From Maniola hyperantus (taxonomy: Eukaryota; Arthropoda; Insecta; Lepidoptera; Nymphalidae), in the NCBI RefSeq assembly GCF_902806685.2, contig NC_048542.1:7796533-7860532 (forward strand): 64,000 bases of DNA, written 5' to 3'. Each line of letters opens with the position of its first letter. Position 1 is the stretch's first letter. This document shows positions 1-14,900 of the stretch, piece by piece. Below the pieces are notes generated by a model. That model was given only the letters and a program-made list of their open reading frames with translations, was not told the origin of the DNA and searched no databases. The position numbers and the translations under genes were made by a program.

Positions 1-3000
1 TTATGATATAATATGAAGACGTGCACATTACTTTGCCGTGGCGAACTGACGCGCCTAGATTGTATTGCATTTTTTTAATACCATGGGAACTCTTTGCCGG
101 GATAAAAAGTAGTTTACGTCCGTCCCCGGGATGCAAGCTATCTTTTACCAAACTACGTCAAACTCCGTTGAACCGATGGGTCATGAACTCGTAGCAGACC
201 GACAGACACACTTTCGTATTTAGAGAGAAACAAAAAAGAATATTAAACGTTTTATGGCGCGGCGAACTTAGTATTGATCCAACACGATGAATAGTCGCTT
301 CGCTCATACCTTGTACCACAAGCGTGCCATATAGGCGAAACACCAATATGTTTGTGATATCCTCTGCTTCCTCTCATCATATTCAACGTTCCCGTGCCGA
401 AACAACGCAAGAACCTCAGAATAACTTAGACCTTAACATGAATAACATAAGACACATTTTACTACAAGATATAATAAATTGACACGAGCTTCAAATACAA
501 GGGAAAATAGGCCTTATGATAATATGTATAGAGCTACATATCATGGAGTAGCGAGTTTATTCTAAATCTTCGATTTAATAATGTTATCGTCTAACAATAA
601 ATATTGCTTCGCATTATCCCTCAGATTTTAAGCAGAGGTAAAGAGTAAAAATGTTACGATATGGGTTTTCAGCTCTTTGCTTTGCTAATGATTAATTGTT
701 TGAGCACATCAATAGGTACCCTTATTATAAATGCGAAGTGTGTTTGTTTGTTTGTCCTTCAATCACGTCGCGACAGTGCAACGGATTGACGTGATTTTTT
801 GCATGGGTATAGATAAAGACCTGCAGAGTGACATAGGCCACTTTTTATCCCGGAAAATCAAAGAGTTCCCACGGGAAACCTAATTCCACGCGGATGAAGT
901 CGCGGGCATCAGCTAGTAAGTAATAATAGAGATGTTGCTTATGTCAAAAATAAATATTCTATAGTGATTAAATAGAGGGTCTTTCGAAATACGTAAAATG
1001 CAGTCCTCTGTTAAATTTTAAATTATCAATTAAAATAAAAAAGCACATCAAATGTTTAAGACGTTACATATCACTATTTCATACAAGCTCCCATGCCGCG
1101 CGTTTTGACGTTTGATAGAGATTAGTTGGCAACATTCCAATTGTAACTTGTAATATTATGGTTCAAGATTGGAAATAAATATTAATTACAGGCGTAACGC
1201 AGGTGTCACGTGAGAGCTCAGTGATTCGTCAACTTCTGAAAACTGTCACCCTTACCGCGCAGCTCCTCCTCAGTTATGCGCTATACCAAAGATAATATAT
1301 TAAACAAGTACAGATCGCTCACTCTCTATTTAAAATTGTAACTAGTTCAAGACTATTACTAGATGGCGTCACTTGGTTCGTATGAAATATATTTTTTATG
1401 GATTTGACGAAATATCATATTTTACTTGTCTGGTTCATCAAATTTATTTATATTTAGTAACAAAATACAAAATTTTCACAACATCACCATCGGAAAAAGC
1501 TAATTCTTAATTTTAATTATTGACTCATTGAACTTTACGATATCCATAGCAAGTTTTATCTTTTGCTTTGGATAGCTGAAGTAGTATTACAAAATTCCAG
1601 TAGATGGCGTAACAAAATGACTTATGAGAAAACAATGTGTTCTAAGTAAATGATAATTATTAAGGACTAGCTTATACCCGCGATGTCCGCGTGGATTCAT
1701 GTTTTTAAAAATCCCGCGGGATCTCTGATTTTCCGGGATAAAAGTGATGTAGGCTAACTCGGTAACAAATTTCATCAAAATCGGTTAAACCGTTGGGCCG
1801 TGAAAAGCTAGCAGACAGACAGACACATTTTCGCATTTATAATAATAAGTATGGGAGTATGGATATTTAAAAAAATGTGACAAGTATTAAAAAATTGTTC
1901 TTATGTTGTTATGTCCCCATTAAGTAGACTCAAATTTTCATCTTAATGAAATTTTAAAAAAAGTAAAAAAGTCAAAAAAAGACCGCTGAGCCAAGACGTC
2001 ATGTGCTTCATAAAAAAATTAAAATTTGAGTTGGCTCTAATTAAATTGAGTTTCATCAGCTGTTCGATAGATGGCACTAAATAAATTCGATAACTCACAT
2101 TTTAGCTTGCACAATAACGCCATCACACTATAAGGAGTTGACCTACAAGGTACCGGCGACTTAAAGGAGTTTTACGCAAGCTTTAAATGAATGTATGACG
2201 TTAGCGATCTTACTTGTATATATTATCTTTGGCTATACTTATAATACGGTTGATGTAAACACTGACCTGTATCGGGCTTTTCGAGCTTGATTGTCGTGCG
2301 CCTCTCTACCGTGGGTTGTTTGGGGCTATGCCGCTTGCTTCGCGACACCACCAATGACTGTGGGATCTGCAGAATGAAATGAAATATTAAGCCGTGCATA
2401 ACTTCCTAATATACATGATAGGTATTTTTTTCACCAAGTCGGATAAATATTGTCGCTCATCAGACGTTAAAATAGCTACAACACGAGCCAGTCAAAGCAT
2501 TTTATTTAGTAGTAGTTACGTCCCAACGTCGTTCGTGTGGATTTAAGTTTTTTTTAATCCCGTGGGAACTCTTTGATTTTCCGGGTCGAAAGTAGCCTAC
2601 GTTCGTCTTGAAGATGCAAGAATGCCCACGACTTTGTCTACGTGGATTTAGGTTTTTTTCAAACTCGTGGGAATTCTTTGATTTTCCAAAACAATATGTA
2701 TCTCCTTACTCGGTATGCAAGCTATCTCTTTACTTACCAATTTTCGTCGAAATCGGTAAAACGGATGGACGGTTAAAGGACACACTTTCGTATATAATTA
2801 TAATATTCAGTATGAATCAAAATCGTAAAATTCGTAGGATAAAGAGTAAGTGCCTTCAAAATCGAAAAGCGGGCGAATATGCGTCGCTCAAGGGTATGAA
2901 TGTACAACGCCACATCTGACATACCTCAGAGCATCTACAATCACGCACAAAACTAAGAACGTAGGCGTCTTAGCTTTGAACTTGATCTTTGGCGATAAGG

Positions 3001-3022
3001 CTAATAGGAAATTGTGGCTTAC
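1..3022. other. Intron or 3' side of the gene: repeat fragments only
   Basis: This stretch has no exon I can support. It holds pieces of the CGTCCGCG-type repeat: about 40-215 (plus), 710-915 (minus), 1668-1855 (plus) and two copies in a row at 2515-2600 and 2620-2815. A short GC-richer repeat fragment lies at 2270-2385. The remainder is AT-rich with no coding signal. Confidence 0.6.
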
Positions 3023-3164
3023 GAGTTTGTCGGAGCGATCACCGGAGGGCAGCCTCGCGATGGTGACGTCGGCGCTGTCCTCGGGCGGCGGCGGCTGCTG
3101 CAGCCAGTTGTACTCGCGCTTTTCGACCGGTACTCCGCGCCGCTCGTAGTCTGCTGCTTGAGTC
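3023..3164 (-). CDS. Coding exon 15: Pro/Asp-rich segment; gene continues off the left edge
   Basis: Acceptor AG follows GTGT, and the donor GTAAGC follows AAACTC. Residues 788-834 start TQAADYERRGVPVEKREYNW and continue through QQPPPPEDSADV to GDRSDKL, ending at phase 0. No stop codon is reached. I found no convincing next exon in 1-3022, so the C-terminus lies outside the window. Confidence 0.88.
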
Positions 3165-6100
3165 CTACACAGACAGAAACATAAATAATAATGTCCTCCG
3201 ACCGATTTTCGGCCACAGCAGCCAATCTCCATACATATTAGACATCTACGCTGGAAATATTATAGTACACATGCACAAGTGTGTGCATAAACACAGGTGC
3301 ACTATGTATTTCCTGACTCTCATAGTAGTAATCATCATAGTCCAATGGGACGAAAATCCAAAACATTTAAAAGGTTGGTGCACGTCGAGTAAAGTCTATC
3401 TGCAGATATAAAAATAAGTGACATAATCTGGCTCCCGCTGTCGCAAATTATTGCTAGAGGTCTTCCGATAACTAAGAACACCTTTCGCAGTATTAATTAG
3501 TACAGTACCTTAGGCTCTCGTAGCAGTCGAGGCACACGACGGCGTAGTCCCCGTTCTCCAGCAGCAGCGAGTTCTCTGTCCGCCGATGCATGAGGAAGGG
3601 GAACTCCTTGATGGGCAGCGCACGCACTCGCTTCCTGTAGGTCTTGATCCCGCACAGGTAGCAGTGGTAGTCGTGCGTGTTATACACGCGCCGCTCCGCC
3701 GGACACCCGCCCAGGGCCTCGTACCTGCCATCGTACATAAATAAGGTGTGCATTTACTGTCAGTCCATTGTGTAGAATGGCATGATATACAGTCAAAATT
3801 TGATCGTGACGTCCAATGATAATACGGGAAACAATGACCAATTCATATCTTTTTTTCAACCAGCTTTTGTTATTGCTTGTATAGTTATTATATAATGGCA
3901 ATCGGGAACCTACAGCCACCGCAAAGAAAAAATTTTTCTTCAAAATCCGAATCCATGGATCATGCTATGCACGTAAAAGGCTCAGTCCATCGAGAAATGA
4001 AAGTCATTTGGAATGATACCGTGAGTGACATAATTTTTTTGCGTCCGTCCATTTTACATTAGTCGATCGAAGTCAAACCAAATGGTTGACCGTGAATGTT
4101 TAAACATAAGTAGATATTTAGATGATTATTGTTACAAAATACTATACGCATAGGGAAGCATGAGAAAAATAACACAACAATACTTATAACTTAACTTAAT
4201 AACTTATACGAATAGTAAATACAGTAACGCATATTGATTGTATTGAACATTATCAATCAAAAATTTCAGCTTTTCGTGATTTGTTTGAAACTTTTCGTAT
4301 TTTGGCTTGCAGTTGAAAAGTTAATTGTTTCTGTTCTGTTGTTTCTGAGAAATTGATTTTGATTGGACTATTCGTAGAAACTAATTGCGCAATTCCTATA
4401 ATTTAATACTGCGGTCTGTAAACCTATCATCGAACAAGGTCAAGCAAGTATCATCATCATGATCAACCCATCGCCAGCTCACTACAGAGCACGGGTCAAC
4501 CTATCAGAGTGGGAGGGGTTTTGGCCATAGTCTACCACGCTCGCCATGTGCGGATTGGCAGACTTCACACCAAGTATAGTCAAGAATAATCAACAAGGTC
4601 AAGTATAATAAAGGAGTACGCACCTTCTCCACTGATTCAGCAGCGAATGGTAACAGAATGTACAGACTAGAGCCGATCCGTTCTCCTTCAGCTGCTCCGC
4701 GTTCGAATGCTGCTGTTGGCATAATAGTACCCATTCACATTATTTGCTTTACATTTGTTACAGCATAGCCATTCTAACTGACAGATTTTAAAGCTTTTCG
4801 CTGGGAACATCGATACTACATATTTTGAACCCGTCAGTCTATACCTAGTTCACGGAGACGAGCTAATAGGATAGCAAAGAACCGAACGTCATTGGACGTA
4901 GATAACAGACAAGGGCATGTTCACGTTGCGAGCTAAATGTCAGTATCATCTCATCTTATCAGACCACGCCGTGGCGTTTGGTGCTCATTACTTACCAGCC
5001 CCGCTATGGATGCCATTAGAGAGGAATATCGAAAATATGGAAGAACAATTTGCTATCTACGAGTACTTTGAGGATGATTCAGAGTCACACTCAAGTGAAT
5101 CGAAAATTTCATAATTTTATAACTAAAACTTCTAATGGTTTATTAGTTAACCACTACTTTCAATATTCCAATCCCGATACCACATGGGCGTAGGCACAGG
5201 TAAAGGCTAAAATCTTTAAGCTATTTCATAGGGATCAATATAAACGCACCATTACATTTTAGACAATGGTCCCATGCACTGACCAATCGCTGCCAATTTC
5301 CCTTCTAAAAAATTGTGCAAAAGAAAGCACCCTATACTCTATAGTTAAAAATGCTTGATTTTCTAGTTTTTTTGGACATCAAGCTTAAAACTAATAGAGG
5401 ACGTGAATTTTACGAGTTTTTGAAGAACAAAATTTATTTTTAACATAGGCAACCTCCAAATAGATGTTTATAGGACGCGACAGGTCGAGCACAGCCCCCG
5501 CCTCATTCCCCGATTGCTATCTCGACCTGTCGTGTAGTATATGAGATATGGATGGGGACTGGACAATAATACCTGATGCGTGAGCAAGCAAGGGAAGTAT
5601 GGAGCGTTGCCTTGTGGCTGCCCGAACAGCACCCGCGCTAACGTCAGGTCCGAATGTAAGCCGCACAGGTAACAGTAGATTGACGTGCATGCTGTGAACA
5701 AATAAATGTAACTCTTCTACAGTTCAGACCAAACTTTATGGGGATTTTGTAACTTTAATTGATATTTAGCAACCACCGCGCATTGTAATAATCTAAATAT
5801 ATAAAAGGATTGACTGACCGACTGATCTATCAACGCCAAGCTCAAACTTCTGGACGGATCGGGCTGAAATTTGGCATGCAGATAGCTATTATGACGTAGG
5901 CATCCGTTATGAAAGGATTTTGAAAATTCAACCCCTAAGGACAGCAGACCAACCAAATAGATGACCAGATAGGTACCTACTCTAAATGTTGTCCGGGTAT
6001 AACTGAGAAATCCTGTTTAATAGACAAAATACGCCTAAACCATCCTCGGCAAAACTGTTGAAAACTGCATAGTATATTATAAAGTGCAATTCACTCGACA

Positions 6101-9100
6101 GTTTAAAGGCATCTATAGTCCTTAGAAAATGAGAACTCACTCGCCATTTTAGCTCTATGTGTCAACTGTCATGTCATACGATGTTATGTCATGTAATACG
6201 ATTTTAGTCCTTATTCGAAGTAGGTACCGTATTTTTGCTTTATGTGTCAACACATAAAAAATGGCGAGTGAGAACTAAAATTGTATGCATTATACAAGGA
6301 AAAGGTTCTAATAACAGGCCATTAAGTTCGGTGTTACACTTACCATTATGACTAGCTACAGTTCTATCGGAGGTTGTGGAAGGTGGGGTTGGTATGACTC
6401 GATCGCCGTTTAGCGACGAGTTCGACGGCATTGGTGAGGGGATGTTATATCTGAAAGAGAACAAGAGCATTATAGCCGTAACTGACAGAAAATTGGTTAA
6501 AAAGCAATCAAAGAACGAATAATAAAATAGATAGAAACAAAAGTAGCATTTAATATGAAAGTGATGCATGACTGTATGGCAGGTCTTAAGGAGTCGGCCG
6601 CTTTATAGTTAATCATGGATAAGCTTCACGTTGCGAGTTAGGCTGGTATGTTCTAGTGAAATTTTCTCGGCGTCCATGACTCTTCCTCAGTCAACAGCCG
6701 CGCTAGATAAGCCCCACCTCCTTACTTCCATCCATCAGTCTTTACGAGGAGCGCATTCCGTTCACATTCCGCCTCCTTCTTGAGGTCGCCGGTACATCGG
6801 CCTCGAGGTCTTCCCATACTGCGCTTCGCGGTACATCGCCCTTCTTCTTCTTCTTCATCGCCCTACTTACCTTCTATGTTCCAGCGGCACTCTCTCGGCG
6901 TCCATGTGCTCCCACTGGCGCGCCATGTGCCGCACACAGCGCGTGCAGGCCAGCACGCGACCACCGCGCGCCGTGCTCTCGCCCGCGCCCGCGCCCGCGC
7001 CCGCGAGGCAGGGGAAGTGCATCGCGTGCGAGTTCATGTACTCCGCCGTCGTCGATAGCCACTCCATCGACTGTTGGGGGTATAGGCCCGCACAGACATA
7101 GCACCTTAAATAGTTATGTTTTTTTAATTATTGAATCTCATAATCAACTCTGCTCATAAAACTGTAATTTTTATTGAAATACTTTTTCTTTCTTGCAGTG
7201 GTATATTATAAAAGGTAACAATATCATATGGGGTTGAGTTAGGGCCAACAAATCTCGTGTGAAATAAATGAAGGCTAGCTTATTTACCTGCCTAAATAGG
7301 GCAACACAGAAAAGTCACCTGAAGATTTTGTATTAGTGTCGAGTGTATTACATTATTCGATAACGACAATTATTTCACAAAACCTCACCCCAAGGATCTC
7401 ATATGTAGTTCAGTAATAAAACAATAGGATATTGCCTATCTGTATATAATAACAACTTTACTCAAATCAAAGGCTCTATAAAGACAGGTATATAATCTAA
7501 GATATAAATGTACTTTTTACCGGTACCGTCCCATCCCATTTTCAGCGATGATTTGGCTGTGCGGACTCGGTGCTAGTGCGCTCGATGGCCGTTTATTGCT
7601 CACTATTTGTCCCGGCTTCAATTCATACGGCTTAAACCTAAAGGATTTATATTAATTCAGTTGTAGTAAGATAACCACGGGGCAACGATCAACCGATCAC
7701 GCCAGGGCATCACGTCAGTCTGAGGCTTTATAAACACCTCACAAGCCAATAATATTGTGTTTGCGTCTTTAAATATAAATTCGGAACAGAACATCCATTT
7801 CGTCTCGTCTTGAACTCGCATATCATAATTTAATGTTACCTATTTATCAATAGGTTTTTTTTTCATTCAATGACAAGTTAGACCGTGACTGCGATCTCGA
7901 CTAGTAGTAGTAAGTGATAATGTAGACCGAGATGAAAGCAGTCTATCCTGAAAGGTGTATGGCAAATTTACTAGATCCCTACTCCGGTATTTTAGAATAG
8001 AATAGAATAGAATATGTTTTATTCAAGTAAACTTTTTACAAGTGCTTATGAATAGTTTTAATTCACAATTTATTTGACAACTAGTCAAATCAGTATCTTT
8101 TTATCAAACATCAAAACACGCTTAGACACTTAGTGTGTGAGCTTCTATGTAATACTGGTATGTGACTTCACAATGATTTGACGTGCTTACCTAATATTGT
8201 TGGTATGAGAGTTGTTGGTGGCTGCGTTGGCGTCCCCGCTGTCGCCGTACGCGGGATACTTGAGCGAGATATTTTTATTACACGATGCACAAATCTGCAC
8301 CATGCCTGAAACGCGACCATACCTTCTATATGTGTTCACTTGAGCGCGTTGTTGTTGTATGTTAGGCCTATTTTGTTAACTGGTATAACCATGCACTTGC
8401 GTGTTTGTATAAATGTTTGCCGGTTTACTAGAACATATTGTTCGCGACAGGTCGAGATGGCAATCGGGACACCCGCGCTGTCATAGTTTTAGTGATGCGA
8501 GATGCCCGCGACTGTCTGGATTTAGGTTATTTAAAAATCTTCTGGGGTTTGTCGGGATACAACTGCTTATCGCCGCCGTCTCCGCCATGCAAGCTGTCTA
8601 CACCCGTTCAATTGGTTAAGTGGATGGGCCGTGAAAAGGTAACAAAGAAATAGATAGACAGGTAAACACTTTCGTATTTATAATATAAGTAGCTATGAAT
8701 TTAGTAATAGTATTTTTTCGGGATAGATTTAATTGTTCGAAAAACAACAGCATTTAGACAAAATTTTCAGACTGTATTATTGGCATTATTAAGATAGTTA
8801 ATCTCATAATTGTATGTGCAAGGCTACGGGTCTAAAGGTGAAATGTGGCGTTATCATTTCTGATAACACTCCGGCCTGGTACTCAAGCTTGACAGCTACA
8901 ATGTGATAGTAAGAAAATACTATATCACATTATAACTGCGACTATTGCAATAAAATAATCACAAGTCCTCCAAGCCCCCAGCTTAATGGACTAAGACCCA
9001 ACGCGTGCCAGACGGTCGTTATTTTATAAAAGCTGAAAGATTTTCTGCATGTTGTCCTCAACACAGGGAGGAACGACCAGCGACTATAAAATATTACGTT

Positions 9101-11855
9101 AAAGTATAAATTTAATGAATTGTTTATGTTTAAAGGTGTTTGCCACGATACTAAGTGTCTGGCAATTCAAGACGTGATTTCTAATAAGTACTATTGAAAG
9201 AAATTTTAAAAAAAACTTTATATTTTGACGTAAGATTTTTTACGCCTTTATAGCCTGTTATCTCCCAAAGCCAGCATGATCCAAACTTTATAGTCGGTGA
9301 TCGTTCCTCCTTGTGTTGGGGACAATACGCAGATAAACTTTCAGCCTTTATAAAATAACGATTATAAACTACGGCGGGTCACTAGTCCCCAATATTTTCA
9401 TAGAAAGTAAACGTTCATATAGGGTGTTTGTGACTTCGTGCACAGGAATGGACGGCCCCCAATTATGGCATTTGACTAATATCTGACCTTGTGGACTAAT
9501 AGGACTCGCGTCGGGATGTGCCTTCAGCGTCGTTATGAACGGATAGAAGGGCTCTCTCTCCGGATTCGAGCAGCAGTAGACCAGCCGTAACAGCGAGCTA
9601 GGTGCTGAGACTCCACACACGTAGCAAACGAACGCCGTGGTCTGGGAGGGGGGACGGTCTAAGGAGGGCGAGTGGGCGTGGGTAGCGATAGACTTGTCGC
9701 CGGAAGACGCGAGGCTGAGGGGGGACGGGGGCAGTAACGAGGGCGGCCGCGTCCGTAGTGTGTATACCCGCTCGTGTGCGGGCACGCCACGCATCTGGAA
9801 CAACAAAAGATGTAGGTTATAAACTAGCGACAAGTTTTGCTTATGAAATCTGAAGGGTACTGAAGTTTTTTGGACATAATATTATTTCAATCATATTTAA
9901 CACGATAAAGTTCTACTCTTAAAATACAAACGAACGGTCGTCGGTCCACATTTTCATATAGCCGATAGATTATTATGTCAATTTTGTTGACACACATGTA
10001 CATGCGTCCACACACACATGCACGCACACACACACACACACATACACACACATACACACACCTACACACACCGCTGACAGAATTAATTTCTGATACAAAA
10101 CAGTTTTTTTTTTTTAAGAATATAAGCCATATTAAATGACTAATATTCCCCTTTCCTCTCCAATGCGTCAGGCTTGTGCTAGGAGTAGGTACGACAATAG
10201 TGCAACGGGCGGGATTTGAACCGTCGACCTTTCGGTTTTCAGTCCACTCCTATACCGGTTGAGCTATTGAGTTGTACAGTACGTCTTTTGAATGAATTAT
10301 TAAATTAAACTACCCACTGCAATTTTTTTGACTTTAAACTTGACGTGTCTAGCTTTATAAGTATCGTATAGATACTAACAATCTGATCACGATTACGCGG
10401 AATTCCAGATGTAGCGTTTATTATGATTTATGATAACTTGATGTATACCTTACCTAACAAGTTTTGATTTGGTGACAAAAATGACAAGGTAGGGAAATCC
10501 CATTATCATCCAGATAATATAGTGCAAACAATAAGTGATACATTAATAGAAAACCAAGATATATGTGATAGTTCTATTTGCACTCAATCTAGCGTCTACG
10601 TGTAATACAAATGAATAATAACAACTACTTTGTGTTACTTAGGGCTGTTTCGATCGCAGGATAAACTTACTGACGAATTAATTTGAGGTTTGACAGATTT
10701 TCTATAGCGACAGGGCGAGATGGCAATCGGGGTATGAGACGGGGGGACGCCCTACGCTAACCCAGTGCGGGATAGCGCGGGTGACGTGCGGGTGTGCGGG
10801 GTGTCCCCAATACAAATACTGTGAATACCTTTCTTCCTTTCCCTTTCTTTCCTTTCTGCTTAAATGCTAGGATGTATTTTGGCGTTTAAACTTATAATAA
10901 CTTAGGATGTATTTGGCAAAAATATGGTTTAACCTAATTTTTCAATCGTCAAATAACTTTTATCTAAGATTCCTTAGATTTAGATGTTTAAACGCTAAAA
11001 TACATCCTAGCATTTAAGGAGAAAGGAAAAACAAGACAGTGAAGGTTTTTCATAAAGTTTCTGAAAATCAAATTAATAATATCTAGGTTGTCCATCACAC
11101 ATATCAAAATGTATATGAATTTAAATATATCAGTCATTTACATTTCTTTGATTTTCCCAACACTTTATATCCGTAAAATATAGAAGTTTGTAAATTAAAA
11201 AAACCCGTGAGACCGTTATATCGAGAATATTCTCACGTGATTGCTGTGCCTGCGTAATTCTAGGTAGGTATATTTACCAGGCTATCGCATCAGTGTCAAG
11301 CGTTAACGATAACCATTTTATTTCTTCTGATATTAATAAGCACAGTTATTGATTTTGATGTTCGGCTTATTTATCAGAATATTATCTTCATATCATCATC
11401 ATCATGATCAACTCATCACCAGCTCACGACAGCGCACGGGTCTCCTCTCACAGTGAGATGAGTGAGACTTCACACACCTTTGAGAACATCATGGAGAATT
11501 CTCAGGCATGCGGGTTTCCTCACGATGTTTTCTTCACCGCTAATGCAAGTGATATTTTAATTACTTAAAACGCACATAACTCCGAAAAGTTAGAGGTGCG
11601 TGCCCGGGATCGAACCCCCGATCTCCAATTAGAAGGCGGACATCCTAACCACTAGGCTATCACAGCTATTGTCTTTATATAGAACTAGATGATGCCCGCG
11701 ACTTCGTCCGCGTGGATTTAGGTTTTTAAAATCCCCGTGGGAGCTCTTTGATTATCCGGGATAAAAAGTAGCCTATGTCCTTCCCCGGGATGCAAGCTAT
11801 CGCTGTACCAAATTTCGTCAAAATGGGTTGAATGGATGGGCCGTGAAAGGCTAGC

Positions 11856-11908
<53 letters not shown>

Positions 11909-14900
11909 GTCCAACTTCCAACTTCAAGTGTAAAACTTTATTATATATTGCTCTGAAAGCAGTAAGGACGGCTTTGCATAGACATACTCTAACGTAAGAT
12001 TTTTACACCTTTATTACCCGTTATCTCCCAAAGCTACCATGATCCAAGCCTCATGGTCGTGGACCGTTCCTCCCTGTGTTGGGGACAATCCACAGAGAAA
12101 CTTCTCTTTCTCTGATACTAAAGTAATAGTTGGTATTCTTAGCTACAAGTTTCTACTAAACAACGCGTGAACTTGGAAAAAAATTCTGCACGAGGCGTGT
12201 GACGTGTTTTGATATAATAATTATGTTATCTATCAATAGTCCACCATGTGTCGCGGCGACCCCACCGGAGAGGTTATCTCTGCTATCATCGGTCGCCGGT
12301 CGTCGAGGTCAGCTGATACACTTTCATCGCAGACTGTGATGACATGCTTTAATGATGATCCCTATTAGTTACTATAATATAATCAGAGAGATGTCTGTGA
12401 TCAAGAGATGGACACGAGAATGATGCTAAACTCTAATAAAGTAAAGGTTCTGTGTTTTCCACTTGAAGTATATGGAGCTCTTAAAACATTGAACAAAAAA
12501 TAATCGTTAAAATAATAGAAATTGCATGAAAAAAAATTATAAGCATATTTTATGTTAGTTTCCCACTAACTGCACAGAATATGGGCTGTTGCGGGAAATA
12601 AACCATTTTTTTTATTTTTATATATGATTATTATAATAGAGAGAGAGAGAGCCAGCGCGTGCCAGACCTTCGTTTTTTTATAAAAGCTGAAAGTTTCTCT
12701 GCGTATTGTCCCCAACATTGGGAGGAACGTTTGTTTGGATCCATATTTATTCTTAGTCCATATCTATGTATTATTTCTGAATAATGTAGATCATAAAGCG
12801 TCACAGATTGAAAACAAAACATGATGGAGAATCAAAGGACATCGCTATGCCAAAGGTGATAAAGCTATTAGTTTGAGTTTTCATCAAAAAATAAAACAGT
12901 GTTGAAATATTCTCCGCCTCGGCTCCACTCCACTCTACGTCTTACAATAATTTATTATTATTGTCAAATACAAGCTGACATTAAAATTAATACCACATTA
13001 AGCATCACAGATTAATATGGAGGCTCATACAATATGACGTCATTACAGATAACAGATTCTATATAAATAATAATCTAATCTGTGGATGATTTTAAATCAG
13101 TATGACGAGCATTTTTTTTGGATTAACTATAAATGGTATCTGCTTAACTAATGGTAGTTTAATATAAAATAAAAGCAGCCCAGTCATTTTATAAGTAGCC
13201 ATTGTTAGTAACAGGTGTCTTTGGATATCAGTAACTGATTAGACTATTTTCTGGCCCAATAATATCCTAATTTACTTATGTCATGAAAATATGATGTTGA
13301 TAAAAATCGATTCCGACGATTTAACCTTAGGTGTTATTGGAATGGATAATGAAATACTGTAGACGACCTACATTCTATGCAGCCAGAAGCTTTTGAATGG
13401 TTAGTCCACAATAATGCGAAAATGTGTGTCTGTCTCTTAGTTTTTTACTGCCCATGCGTTTAAACAATTTTAACTAAATTTGGGATACCCAGAGATGACA
13501 GCTTGCATTCTAGGGACGGATATAGGCAAATTTTTAACCCGGAAAATCAGAGTTCCCACGGGATTTTAAACCTAAATCTACTCGGACGAAGTCTTGGGCA
13601 TCACATCTAGTATGAAAATAAATGGTCGAAGCCAAACTTCACCAGGTGTGGCTCTTGATCACTCTGACCACAAAATGCAAGATAGGGAGGGGTTTAAGTA
13701 GGTAGGTATACTTTGTGTCGATCATTAATAGATGAGGAAATCATTACTCGAATAAAATAACGTGCAACATTGTATTTAAGTGCCAATACAGTCAATTGTC
13801 AGATTATCTCAACGATTAACGCAAAGTACGGTACACTTTTACATAGATAACTCACGTTTCAATAATACAAACTTTTTACAGTAATACAGAAAAAACCGGT
13901 CAAGAGCGAGTCAAACTCGCGCACCGAGGGTTCCGTACTTGGGGATGTTTTTTGACATTTTGCATGATTAATCAAAAACCACCATGCATAAAAATAAATA
14001 AAAATCTGTTTTAGAATATACAGGTAAAGCCCTTTCATATCATATCCCACTTGGTATAGTTATCTTACTTTGAAAATTAAAAACGGAAAATCCCATCGGG
14101 CACAGGACTAGGCTAAGATAAAGTTATTGATAAATTATCCGGTCGCCAATTACCACTTAAAGTAACTCATTTCCAATTCGAACATTTCGCACAATGTCAC
14201 TTCGCAACATTGTTGAAAATCGATAACATGATTATTATCTGACTGTTTAAATACTGATATAGAATTATTAATAAATTAATTTAAGACTTAAGGAGCATCT
14301 TGAGTGCCTTGACCCTGATTAAAAAACCGGCCAAGTGCGAGTCAGACTCACGCACCGAGGGTTCCGTGCTACAGTTGTATTATATACAATTGAAAGTTGA
14401 AAATATTATTTGCTCATGAACACATTTTTTTTGTGATGTAACCACAAATTCACGGTTTTCAGATTTATACCTTTACTTGTGCTATAAAACCTATCTTCCT
14501 TCCAAATTCACGATTCTAGGTCAACGGGAAGTACCCTATAGGTTTTCTTGACAGATAGACAGACAGACTGACAGACAGACAGACAGACAGACTGACTGAC
14601 TGACAGACAGACAACGACGTGATTGTATAAGGGTTCTTTTTTTTCCTCTTAAGCTACGGAACCCTAAAAATAGGCTAATATTAATATTTTAGAAACTGAC
14701 CTCTGTAGCTTTATGACATCATTACTGTCAACTGCAATCGTTGGTAAAAGATGTTTAATATTTTTAACCAACTTCCAAGAAAGAGGTGGTTCTCAATTCG
14801 ACGTTTTTAGGGTTCCGTACCTCAAAAGGAAAAACGGAACCCTTATAGGATCACTTTGTTGTCTGTCTGTATGTCAAGAAACCTACAGGGTACTTCCCGT

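Larger units (their letters stand above)
3165..6343. other. Short introns between exons 15 and 11
   Basis: 3165-3508 contains a small repeat at about 3240-3340, also seen near 62140-62200. 3725-4623 carries a SINE fragment (4450-4590, minus strand). 4710-5572 contains a 65-codon plus-strand open frame (4917-5114) with an acidic C-terminus that I cannot assign, and a palindromic MITE remnant at 5474-5541. 5692-6343 holds a CAGT-tail repeat (5785-5957, minus) and a MITE at 6125-6290. Confidence 0.6.
6451..9487. other. Introns between exons 11 and 7
   Basis: 6451-6870 and 7105-7520 show nothing beyond a short CTT run at 6838-6858. 7638-8190 includes a dispersed repeat that opens with several AATAG units (7985-8110). 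8306-9487 holds a fragment of the GC-rich hairpin MITE (8442-8472), a CGTCCGCG-type repeat (8495-8692) and an inverted-repeat MITE at 9029-9362. Confidence 0.6.

Noticed and set aside
2608..3149. Plus-strand open frames at 2608-2919 and 2850-3149
   Set aside because: The first is repeat sequence and the second is antisense to exon 15.
4917..5114. 65-codon plus-strand frame with an acidic end (YEYFEDDSESHSSE)
   Set aside because: No splice partner, motif or homologue is recognisable, and it lies in an intron of the opposite-strand gene. Left as unassigned.
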